Source of the DNA: Bolinopsis microptera
Taxonomy: Eukaryota; Ctenophora; Tentaculata; Lobata; Bolinopsidae
Direction of reading: 5' to 3'
DNA: 60,000 nucleotides
Assembly: GCF_026151205.1 (NCBI RefSeq)
Contig: NC_087078.1
Location: 9,318,675-9,378,674, forward strand
Positions 12,101-22,965 of the stretch are shown piece by piece. A program made the translations under genes and the position numbers. Position 1 is the first letter of the stretch, and every line of letters starts with the position of its first letter. The notes beneath the pieces are model-generated. The model searched no databases, had not been told where the DNA came from, and worked only from the letters and a program-made list of their open reading frames with translations.

Positions 12101-12560
12101 ATGGTGGTGGTGGTGTCCGAGAGGATGTCACGGATGATTGTGGGGGTGAGCGTGAGGTTGGGGGTGAGTGCGTGGGTGGGGGTGAGCGTGAAGGTGGGGG
12201 TGAGCGTGAGGTTGAGGGTGAGTGCGTGGGTGGGGGTGAGCGCGAAGGTGGGGGTGAGCGTGAGGTTGGGGGTGAGCGTGAGGTTGGGGGTGAGCGTGAG
12301 GTTGGGGGTGAGTGTGAAGGTGCAGGGGGTGAGCGTGAGGTTGGGGGTGAGTGTGAAGGTGCAGGGGGTGAGCGTGAGGTTGGGGGTGAGCGTGAGGTTG
12401 GGGGTGAGTGTGAAGGTACAGGGGGTGAGCGTGAGGTTGGGGGTGAGTGTGAAGGTGCAGGGGGTGAGCGTGAGGTTGGGGGTAAGTGCAGGGGTGGGTG
12501 TGAGGGTGAGTGTGAAGGTGGGGGTGAGCGTGATTGTGGGGGTGTAGATGACTGTGAGTG
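12101..12560. repeat. 18-bp minisatellite GGTGAGCGTGAGGTTGGG
   Basis: About 25 tandem units, most of 18 bp and some shorter or longer (AGTGTGAAGGTGCAGGGG variants). Because the unit length is a multiple of three, several frames stay open on both strands: GEREVG and VSVRLG type repeats on +, and SPPTSR type repeats on - (12072-12620). These frames are products of the repeat. The + strand is G-rich and strongly strand-asymmetric. Confidence 0.9.
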
Positions 12561-12835
12561 CGGGGATGGCTGCAAGTGTAAAGGTGACTGTAAGTGCAGC
12601 GAGAGCGTGTCTGCTGACACTGGCCGTGTGGGCGTGGCTGCTGTGGCTGCTTCCCTGCTATGGCTGCACGTCTGCTGTGGCTGCTTCCCTGGCCCTCTCG
12701 AGATGGTCTTTCGTCTTTTCTGAAATGAGGATTGTCACTTTGGAATCAAGCACAAATTAGCACAAGTAGTAGCATGAACAAGAGCAATACGGCCATGTTT
12801 ATTGTGCGGTTGGCCGAAAAAATAATATATGCTAT

Positions 12836-12942
12836 CTGTCACCAAGATGTAACGTCGAACGGAAAAATTAGGTCTCATGCAGGAATTAGGTTTGCGTGAG
12901 ACCTAATTTCTCCGTTCAACCTAGATACATCTTGGTGGCAGT
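12836..12942. mobile_element. Hairpin MITE-like element
   Basis: Arms 12836-12876 and about 12897-12941 are near-perfect reverse complements. They include CACCAAGATGTA against TACATCTTGGTG, and AATTAGGTCTCA against TGAGACCTAATT, around a ~20-base loop. The outer end TACATCTTGGTG followed by CAGTA recurs at 29809-29826, so the family is dispersed. Confidence 0.6.
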
Positions 12943-13231
12943 AACTCCGAATAAAGTGCAACATGAACAAATACTCCACAATCTCCGGAAGTCATAGCCT
13001 ACAGCTGAGTCGTCGTTATTTGTAATAAATGGAATTCTGTTCTTGAGTAATCATCACTGATCTCTTATTCAAACTTGTTTACACCCTGTCACGTTTAAAG
13101 CACAATAATAAAATTCTTACCTCTTTTCCCTTGTCACTGGTTGATGGGGTCACCTGAGTTTGGTTTGTGAAGATAAAACAGCATAATGATTAAATGGAAT
13201 TATTAAATTACTTTAAAATAAGGGTCTATTG

Positions 13232-14325
13232 ACAGTTGTGGAACACAACAAGAAAATTGAGAATAATCTTGTGCGAGGGTAGGGACCCAGATGTCGTTCC
13301 TAACCCAAATAAACTTTAAGGAGGCTTCTCATCAGTAGCCGCACCTCCTTACTCAGTTTCTGAACTGGAATTCTATGGGCTTCCAGACGCGGACGGCCAG
13401 ACCGAGTATTACCACCCCATCCTTCTAGAGTTCATCACAAGTAGCACCCACCTTGAAGATCTTTGACACCCAGACACACCCCATTGGCGAACAAACTTTG
13501 GATATAATCTTACATGCTCCCGAAGGAAGCCCTGGTTTATGGTCTTTCTCATCGTCACCAGCACTTTCACTAGAGTCACCAGCCCTTTCACTGGAGTCAT
13601 CAGCCCAATCACTGAAGTATACAGAAGTATAGTTGTGGAACACAACAAGAAAATTGACAATAATTTTGTACGAGGGTAGCTGCAGGGACCCAGATGTCGT
13701 TTCTAACCCAAATAAACTTTAAGGAGGCTTCTCATCAGTAGCCGCACCTCCTTACTCGGTTTCTGAACTGGAATTCTATGGGCTTCCAGACGGCCAGACC
13801 GAGTATTACCACCCCATCCTTCTAGAGTTCATCACAAGTAGCACCCACCTTGAAGATCTTTGACACCCAGACACACCCCATTGGCGAACAAACTTTGGAT
13901 ATAATCTTACATGCTCCCGAAGGAATCCCTGGTTTATGGTCTTTCTCATTGTCACCAGAACTTTCACTAGAGTCACCAGCCCTTTCACTGGAGTCATCAG
14001 CCCAATCACTGAAGTATACAGAAGTATAGTTGTGGAACACAACAAGAAAATTGAGAATAATCTTGTGCGAGGGTAGGGACCCAGATGTCGTTTCTAACCC
14101 AAATAAACTTTAAGGAGGCTTTTCATCAGTAGCCGCACCTCCTTACTCGGTTTCTGAACTGGAATTCTATGGGCTTCCAGACGGCCAGACCGAGTATTAC
14201 CACCCCATCCTTATAGAGTTCATCACAAGTAGCACCCACCTTGAAGATCTTTGACACCCAGACACACCCCATTGGCGAACAAACTTTGGATATAATCTTA
14301 CATGCTCCCGAAGGAATCCCTGACG
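13232..14325. repeat. Tandem array of ~397-bp units
   Basis: Almost three units, with starts at about 13232, 13630 and 14028 (GTTGTGGAACACAACAAGAA). Units are nearly identical. Each contains GAATTCTATGGGCTTCCAGA and a segment whose + strand reads KIFDTQTHPIGEQTLDIILH. The last unit runs straight into a unique tail reading DVTQIGHLIEKCCESVTEKL (to 14447), while in the other units that point is replaced by repeats of CACTTTCACTAGAGTC type. The array may have been amplified from a piece of a coding exon; the source gene is unknown. Confidence 0.9.
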
Positions 14326-15018
14326 TAACTCAAATTGGTCATTTAATTGAAAAATGCTGCGAATCTGTCACTGAAAAACTTAAAAACCTACCATTGCCAA
14401 ACGCTCCCCCGGAGATCTCCCGTCACCAAAATTGTTGGTTGGCATGAACTCCGCCATCCAGAGAAGCTCATTAGGGGGCCAATCAAGGAGGGACCCAACC
14501 ATAAACCTCATTTTTGGGTTTGATTCCCCCTAAAATGAGAGATAAAACATTAAAAAATGCCTTTACTTTTATACCATTTCATTTTTCTGATCTTCAGATT
14601 ATATATGTTAAGACGAAAATAACCATTTAATTTAGAGATAAAAGAAAACTGCCTCAGGGATGATTGGAATCAAATTCACAGACAAGAAATTTACCATTTT
14701 TCTTTTATCGAACAGTTTTATCATGTTCTTTTTAATCAGCTCGATCTTCTGTTCTACTGACGCCCCTGGATAAATTTGTAATTTTAAAAATATTCCAACA
14801 ATTTTTTGTAAGAAAGCAGTGCTGCGTGCCGGTCGCCGGAACTTTGCAAGCGCCTGGTACGTGGATCATGCAAACCCTTGCTTGATTCAATTTATAGAGG
14901 TCTTTTTGAAACAGTATACAATGACTGTAAATAAAAATAAACCCCTCGATATTTTGATTTCCACAGCATCTGATTATACGATTATCTTAGGACTCCTAAG
15001 ATTATCGTAAAATTATTG

Positions 15019-15204
15019 AAACTTACAAAATTTCTGCTTTGTCCTTTCTTTCATCTTTGTCCAATAACGTTTGGAAGGAGCTAATTCTCTCTCACTTTCC
15101 AAAAGTTTTACAAGGAATTCCTCTTGCTTTTCTTTTCGCTCGACACAATGGGCCCGGTGATAATTTTTATCTGAAAAAGTATATCGTAAACTGTAAAGGG
15201 TCAA
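15019..15204 (-). CDS. Weak candidate exon, charged helix-like peptide
   Basis: On the minus strand, an open stretch encodes a highly charged, probably helical peptide (VERKEKQEEFLVKLLESERE, then KMKERTKQKF). It ends at a good donor (TTTT followed by GTAAGT in the minus orientation). Composition is unlike its neighbours. No flanking exons were found and I recognise no family, so it may be a lone exon, an element fragment or chance. Confidence 0.2.
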
Positions 15205-16732
15205 AGAGTCAGTACAGAAACGTTGACCTGGGTCTCATAAAATGAGACTTAATACATTGCAGATCATAAAACACTGCAACTACTGAAGATTATGTATGGC
15301 AAAAAAATATTATGGTTATCTGTTATTTTAGCTTTGCAAGACACCCTATCTATCTGCATAAAACTCTGTTACAAATTGAACTGTGATCTGGCAATATTAC
15401 ACATCATATCTATAGGTTTAATTTCTGCAGGTTTAATTTGCTTCTAGATTCTCTTTGAACTTTTGATACTTCAATTGCATGTGCATTACAATTGTACACA
15501 AGGAGCTGTGAAGGTTAATCGAATTAAGGACTTCGCCGAAACAAAAAATATTTTACTAAAAAATACTAACGTCTCTTATTCCATATTATCGGGAAACTCT
15601 GGAGTATCCTCATTGCTCTTCGGCTGTCAGCAACTACTGCATATTCCCAGTTCTTTTTAGGTGGCATGCTTTAAGATAGTTACATTTATTTCATTTCATA
15701 TATGGTCATTAATGTAATTAGGGAAGTCAAAAGACAGTTAAAAAGAAACAAAATCGTCATTCGAACATGGGACAATTTTGAAAAACTTGTTGGGTTTTGA
15801 TTGCTACAGGTATGGTCTCTTATCAATAGTGACAAAGTCAAAGGTAGCACAATAGAATAAGAATAAGAAAGAATGTGGCCATGCAAAAAAGCATCAATAT
15901 ACAAACAATCTGAAGTTTCCAATACACAATAAAAATTGATTGAAAAAGTTTACTGCAGAACAGTAACTGATGATAAAGATTATATCTGGAAATCCAATAC
16001 AGTCATACCAAACAATCTGGGCTACATAAAAGTAGAGACAGTGAAAAAAGAGAAGAAAAAAGATGCTCTAGTACTTGAGACAAAATACAAAGAATAAGGT
16101 AGCTTTCTCCCGGATGCCAACCCAAAAAATGTTGGTGTCCCAGGATAGAACCTCCTTTTCCGACCTACACTACAAATTTGTTGGCAGACACAATGAAACG
16201 CAATAAAAGATTATTATCTTAAATGTTGCCCAAAAATCCTTGAAAATTAATAGCCTAAAATAATTTAATTTAAACGTGAAATTGACCTGCTATAAGATAA
16301 ACATTTTATTTATATTGTAACCTTCAATAAAGGATTAGTTACTCAGTACAGTACAAATCAAAGGACTTTCTGAACAGGTGAGCTTTAAGTTTTCCCTTAA
16401 AGTCCTTGATGTTTATACATTTGTATATAGATTTTGGATAGCTACTAGGATATTAATATGTTTGAATAGCGGTTAAGTATGTTCTTTCATGAAAACTTGT
16501 TCTTGTGTTTTTGTCCCTATTGGGTTGGAATGCGCACAGGTCTTAAACCTATAAGACAGTACTTCTGGGTGGTAAACAGAAAGCTTATATGTTGCTTCAC
16601 TGCCCCACCCAGACAGATATACATTAAGAGAGATGGGATTCAAACAAAGTATAATATAGTTGTTGATGTAGGAATTCTGGAAGGGAGCAGCGAAGTCAAC
16701 ATATAGTGGATGTGGAATGATTTATATTTCGC

Positions 16733-16735
<3 letters not shown>

Positions 16736-16766
<31 letters not shown>
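16736..16766. repeat. (TA)n microsatellite
   Basis: About 15 uninterrupted TA units. Confidence 0.95.
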
Positions 16767-16767
<1 letters not shown>

Positions 16768-18303
16768 GTTTAAATGTGATCTTCCGTTGGCAGGTTCTCA
16801 TCAATTGTAACTCCTAGGAATTTTGTGGATAAAAGTTGTCTAAAGGAAGTCCTACTTCATCATCTAATAGTCTGTGATTTAGAACATGTCATGGGGGGCT
16901 TGAAGTGTATGTAGCAGCACTCACATAATTTGGAAAATTTCTCCTTTTTGATTAATGAAAAATTAGTAGGAATGGGTAAGATTCAAATGGATGCCCAATA
17001 TAAGTAGGTCAAAATACATGCAGTACAAACACTGTATGGACCTAACAACTGAAGTGTTGTTAGGTATTTTATCCAGCATTGTTCTTTAATGATTTCACTA
17101 TTTTTAATCTTAGAAAGTATTAAAATATTTTAATATTTTCAAAACTACTACAAGGATACAACGATACAAGGATACAAGCCTAAACAGTAGTATATAGAGG
17201 CTTTTATGGGCATTTTCTGCTCGATACGCTAGTGACCCCAAATACACCTTATATATTACATATCGTATTTTGACCGTAAAATCAATTAAAAGTGAATGAT
17301 TGGACTAAGTTTCTCCGGATAAAATCGAAAAAAATTGCATGGAGATAGTTAAAAAAAGACCACCGCACAATATGGTATAATATAAAACGAATGTTTTTGT
17401 TTTTCGTTGGTTACAAATCCAAAAAAGTGGTCACAATCTGGACTTTTTGCGCGCATTTCATTTTTGGTACTTATATGCTATATTTTGGAAATTTTGTCGT
17501 AATTTTGTCGTAACATGTATCTTCTAATAACGACTAATTTAAATATATTAACTGATAACTGATTAATATAATTTGAACAAAAAATTCATTTTAAATGGAA
17601 CCAAAATTTTAGGTGCGCCGCGCATATTTTCGAACATTTACACCGTAGTAGTAAGAAAATCGAGCGCTAAAGCAAATACTATCATATTTTCACGAAAATA
17701 CCTAAGTTACTTATTAGTGTTATTGTTGCATTTCGAAAATCCTTCTCGTGCTATTTGGTTATCTTTTTGGTGTGTAATTTGATTACTAACTGTGTTTTCA
17801 TGTATTCTCATTGATGTGGAGTACCCATTCATACTATTTCCTATGAAACTTGTCAGGCTCAGCTCTGTAGTCTGTTTCAGTCTCAGTTCTTCTATAAGCT
17901 TCTTGTAAACTTGTTTCGCGGCAGTCCTATCAGGGCAGATGTAAACTGATCTATGACTATACCCTCCTTTGTGCGTAGTTAACTGGTGTTTCTGATGACT
18001 TGGGTTGCATGGTCAGAACTGCTCAATCTGAACTTTACTGGTCTGGATACATTTTCTTTCGGAGCTCCAATACGGCAGCAGTATTTCATTCAGAACCTCC
18101 TCAACATTACTCAGCAGTTCCTCGTTCTCTGATTCTGATAGACCATAAATGATTACATTTTTGCTTCTCTGAATCTGGTTTTCAACTTTTTTTAACTGCA
18201 GCTTGGATCTTCTTCGGGGCACAAGCAGCATTGATACTGAAGAGTAGCTTTTCATCTCCGTTTGCACGGTATTCTGCTTTGATTTTAGCTGTTCAATAGC
18301 CTC

Positions 18304-18312
18304 ATTCTGAAG
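18304..18312. repeat. Left target-site duplication ATTCTGAAG
   Basis: Identical to 19699-19707. Deleting one copy plus the insert restores the uninterrupted ORF1 coiled-coil frame on the minus strand. Confidence 0.85.
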
Positions 18313-19698
18313 AATATTTTAAAGTTAATTTCGTTGATTTTAAGGCAGCGTTTGATTCCATCAGAAGATGAGTTTATCTGGTCAAGCATGAGACACTATG
18401 GTCTCCCTGAGAAATATGTTAGAATCTTGCAGGCATCCAACGGAACCATGAGTGCTGTCAGGGTTAATGGTGAAATGTCTGATTGGTTCTCTGTCAATTC
18501 AGGCACTGGACAGGGTGATATCCAGGGCCCTCCTGTATTTAATTTTTCTGAACTTCGGTATCTTCTTGGCTGAGGTTCACACTAGGCAATCAGTCATGGT
18601 GCTGTACTGCAAAAGGAACTGAAGGGTGGAAATGAGAAAGTTATCATTTTTTAAAAATAGGATAAAAAATAGGATAATGATAAAATTGTTTTTTAAAATA
18701 ATTTGATATTGATAAATAATTAATGTTGGTGGGGAAATATTTATTATACTTTTTCACATAGTGCAATGATATTTTGTAGACATGTGTGATGATGTAATGT
18801 CATACATTTTACTTTACTTTACTTTACTTTATCATGGATAGTGACTACGCTGATGATCTGGCAGTGATGGACAATACCGAAGAATGGCTGCAGGAGTCCA
18901 CTGATCTTATCGCTTATTACACCTCTTATGCCAGACACAATGTATGGCAATCGGCAAGTGTGCGTCCCAGCGACCTTACACCGAAAGAGACAGTATAAGG
19001 CTAACAGTGGAGGGAGAACCTGTTGAACAGGTCAGCAACTTTGTTTTTCTTGGTGCCAACATCAGTGGGGATGGTACCATTGACCGAGATCTTGACATCA
19101 GGATCCAGAGTGCTAATGGTGCGTTCCATCAGCTTTGAAAGATATGGAACAGTAGAACTATAAGAACGCCCACCAAGATCCTTATCTACAAGGCTGCTGT
19201 TACTACTATTCTGTTATATGGAGCTGAAGTTGTGCAACACAACAAAGGAGCAGATAAAACGGTTCGAGGTCTTCCATCTGAGAAGAATCATGACAATAAA
19301 GTGGTTCTTTCATGTCTCCAATGAAGAAATTCTCAGGCGTGCTGGAATTAAGTCTATTGAAACTTTCATCGGTTCAGCTAGCCTAAGGTGGTAAGGACAC
19401 GTTGTCAGAATGCCAGATACACGGTTTCCCAATTTTCTACTGGATTGGAAACCACTGGACTGGGAACCAAACTATGGAAAGAGACTAAAAGGACGACCCC
19501 ACAAAGGCTGGATGGCCTGTGTACTCGAGGCCAGGATGCAGCTGACTTTACAGGTGTTGATAACATCAGCAGAGATGCAGTAAAACAGTTAGCTCTAAAA
19601 CGAGTGGAATGGAGGAACATGATACACCGTAAAAGAGATGTGTGTGATGCAGGCCACTCCAACGACTAGGATGAGACCTCCTCATGTAGCATGTATGT
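18313..19698 (+). mobile_element. 5'-truncated LINE reverse transcriptase inserted in ORF1
   Basis: The insert starts in motif A of a reverse transcriptase (VDFKAAFDSI, 18333-18362). It continues with HYGLPEKYVRILQASNGTMS and SGTGQGDIQGPPVFN (to about 18545), the YADDLAV box (18845-18865), the thumb region (EGEPVEQVSNFVFLGANISG), KILIYKAAVTTILLYGAEV, and a C-terminal LRW-GHVVRMPDTRFP motif (about 19380-19430). It is flanked on both sides by ATTCTGAAG (18304-18312 and 19699-19707). About 270 bp of AT-rich filler with a TTTAC repeat separates the GQG motif from YADD. In-frame stops and frameshifts make it non-functional. Confidence 0.88.
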
Positions 19699-19707
19699 AT
19701 TCTGAAG
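19699..19707. repeat. Right target-site duplication ATTCTGAAG
   Basis: Partner of 18304-18312. Confidence 0.85.
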
Positions 19708-20104
19708 ATCGATGATAGTACTCTGCATCTGATCTGAAATCTTCTCACTTTTCAGCTTGTCAATTTCTTCTGCAAGAGGTATCGCCTTCCTTGGCCAGGG
19801 GATACTGAACTGGTCCAATATACAACAAACAGTTTCCAAACATTTTCATGGTTTCTCTTTCGTTAGTGATCTCTTGTTCATCAAATTGCAAGATTGAATT
19901 TCCTCGCACATTGTCTTGTTGATTTCACTACAAATCTCGTCTAAAACACTATCCCTGGCTTTTGCAACTTGGTCAAAATACAAATTATGACAGATCTGAT
20001 CGGTGATAATTAATTCATTTAGTTGATAATTAATTCATTTTCAAATTCAAATTATATTTCCCCGCTATTTTTTTCTTAATGACACCAATTTAAAAAAGTA
20101 AAAC

Positions 20105-22933
20105 ATGGCTACAAAGAAAAGAGAAAAAAAATTAAGGATTATTGCGAGATTCCTGTCCTATGTCGCCCTAAAAACGCAGCATAGAGTACTAACAAAAATT
20201 ACCTACAGACTGGCTTGCAAGTAAGTTTAGAAATGTGGTATCTGTACCAAAACTGTGTTTTCTTAAATTTTTGACTTAAGTCACATTTCTTAGCCTCTTC
20301 AATCTTCACTCTGACCACAAACTTTCTTGCCTCTATTATTATATTTAGCTGTATATATACAATACAACCCCAATGTGCAAATAGGAAGTTGCATAGCTGT
20401 TTTTACATATTACTCGGCTGTATCTTCAGTTGGCACTTGGTACATGGATGTTATTTGATGCAATAAAAACTTACAAAGAATACTATTAGCTTCTTCTATG
20501 ATGGTTTTTTCGTCAAACTGATAATTTTCTTTTTCAGCTCCCCGAAATCCCGCTATCTAAAATCTTTACCTAAAATAAACGGACTTGTCATCCAAGCCAG
20601 GATGTTGCTACAACATGGAAATAACTCTGAGTATCGGTAAGAAAATAGAGTTTAGATCAATCAAAGATGTATGCTTTTTTTTAAAATCTCTTGCTAATAA
20701 AGACCCAACCCAAAGTTCTTGTTCCTTGGCAAGTCGTCTCAGTAAAATGAAGATATTGTTTCTCATAAAATCAAATGTAACTTGGTGCTTAGCGTTTTTT
20801 TTCAGGAAATTTTTCGGCATGAACAAATTAGAGTTCAAAACACTCTCTATGAAACTTACTCCAAAACTCTTGTCTACATCGAAAAAAGAGATTCCAGGGA
20901 TGTCTCCAGAAGCTAAGTTGGCCTGTACATTGAAGTAAGAATATTTTTAAACTTTTAAAACTTATGATATTTTTTTATAATTTCTCAGAGGAAGCGTTTA
21001 ATTACTTTATACATGAGAGATGAACAATCCATCAGTTTCACACATAGAAATTGTGTCAAAATTACACTGGCGTAATTATTTGAAAACCCCTTCCCCTCGG
21101 CTGATAACGTAATATATGAACGACTCCTATTAATGATGTTTTCTGGGCACATTATTTCCCTTTAAGATTTTGTAAAACTCAATAATTTCAGCTACCTCCG
21201 AAGCGGTTCAAGTTTCACAGTTCTGGCCATTTGGTGGTCAATTAGCTCGCAACACTTGGGTTTTGTTGTTAAACAGGTTTAGTTGTGTTTTTATTGGAAT
21301 TATGAGACGCTTCAAAATTACACTACTAGCTTTCTGTAATAAGGACTAAGGTGTTACTTTCGTTTAAAATATGCTTTTCAAATTAAATTTTGCGAGTTTC
21401 ACTAATCTTGATTTCATGCCAGATATAAGATCTTACAGATCTTATTTTAATATACCATGCAATGTACTTTGTTGGATAACTTAGGCCTATATTAACTTTT
21501 AAGTTGGTTACCGTGATGGTAAAAGTATCCGTGTAATGATGTGGTTTTAAATAGTCTCTGACACGTTAACCAAATTCTGCCGAAGTTAACATTCACCATT
21601 TAGCTTTATGTCTTGGTAAAAATTCATAAAATATTTGTGTTACAGGTTTGTCAGGCTCTGTGTGATCTTTTGAGTGTAGAGGCTGATTGCCGCCCGAAAA
21701 ATCTCGAAGACTGGCTTAAAATAGCTGACGAGTTCGATAGTAGATGGAGGTTGCCCCACTGTCTAGGTATATAATTACAACACTAAAAAATAGTTTTCTT
21801 ATCGGCTTTTCGCCATATGAACAAAGCCACTTTAAAAGGGGTGATTAAGATGGGAATGCTACTTTAGAAGTTGGTGAATTGGAATAATACTAACTATACT
21901 ATAGAGTATATTACGAGAATATGAAAGTTTATGCTGTACAATATTTAATGAAATTATGTACTTGTACTTACTGTGCTTTGTGATCCGACGGTCTTACATT
22001 CTGATTAAAATATTGACAAATCATTCTAAGCTAATAAAACATATAGGAGCGGTTGACGGGAAGCATGTGAAAGTAGTGAAGCACCCAAGAAGTGGTTGCC
22101 TCCTCCACAATTACAAGGGGTTTAACTCTATCATCCTCCTTGCTGTTGTCGACGCAAAGTACAGGTTCGTGAAGTTTCAGATTCTTATTAATAAAGTGAA
22201 ACCCCTAAATGTTGAATAAATGTCCCAATATGTTGGAGGAATGTCTAAAATATTTGGAGTTTGATATCACGTGATCTTTTGACTTACGGGTTATGAATGT
22301 GTCTTCGTGTCAGGTTCCCACTCCCTCTCAATCATGTTTTTTTTTCTGGAATTAGGTTATTTCCTGATTATATTAAATCCTAGAATGTTACCCAAAGAGA
22401 TCTTTCTTTTCTAATCTTTTTGACTGTTCCACAAATTTTATGATGTGGTTGATTTTGGGGGGGGGGGGGGGGAGGGATCATGTTTATTGTCCGTTTTTGT
22501 CCGTTTGGTACCTATATTTTCAAAACAGACAAAAAATAAAGCGGACAAAAACGGACAAAAACGGAAGAAAAATAACAAAAATTGAATTAACATTTAGATG
22601 CTTCCTCCTCCTCCTCCTCCTCCTCCGCCTCCTCCTCCTCTTCCACCTCCTCCTCAGTCATCCTCCTCAGTCCTCTGAGTCCTCCTGAGTCCTCCTGGGT
22701 CCTCCTCCTGAGTCCTCCTCCTCCTCCTCTTCATCCTCCTCCTCTTCATCCTCCTCCTCTTCCTCCTCAGTCCTCCTCCTCAGTCCTCCTCCTCATCCTT
22801 CTCCTCAGTCCTTCTCCTCCACAGTCCTCCCCCAGGTCCCCCTCCTCCTCCTATTCAGTCCTCCTCCTCATCCTCCTCAGTTCTCCTCCTCCTCAGTCCT
22901 CCTCCTCCTGGGTCCTCCTCCTTCTCTTCATCC

Positions 22934-22965
<32 letters not shown>

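Larger units (their letters stand above)
14450..17850. other. Mostly non-coding; no gene established
   Basis: AT-rich sequence without convincing genes apart from one weak exon candidate at 15013-15204. A (TA)n microsatellite lies at 16736-16766. Confidence 0.45.
17860..19970 (-). pseudogene. LINE ORF1 protein, split by a nested insertion
   Basis: Read on the minus strand, 19970-19708 encodes SIPWPRKAIPLAEEIDKLKS and onward to QSTIIDLQN. After removing 18304-19698, the frame continues directly into EAIEQLKSKQNTVQTEMK. Then come KNVIIYGLSESENEE (about 18170-18120), which fits the RRM-like part of ORF1 proteins, and YICPDRTAAKQVYKKLIEEL (about 17950-17890), which fits the conserved C-terminal domain of CR1/L2-like ORF1 proteins. 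The order coiled coil, RRM-like, C-terminal domain is standard for an ORF1p RNA chaperone. Stops and frame changes elsewhere (for example within 19830-19900) show decay. A related fragment lies at 10.0 kb. Confidence 0.75.

Noticed and set aside
12072-12723. Ser/Pro and Gly/Glu repeat proteins on both strands
   Set aside because: The 18-bp unit keeps all these frames open, so they carry no independent evidence.
19405-19748. Minus-strand frames opposite the LINE C-terminal domain
   Set aside because: Shadows of the + strand reverse transcriptase sequence.
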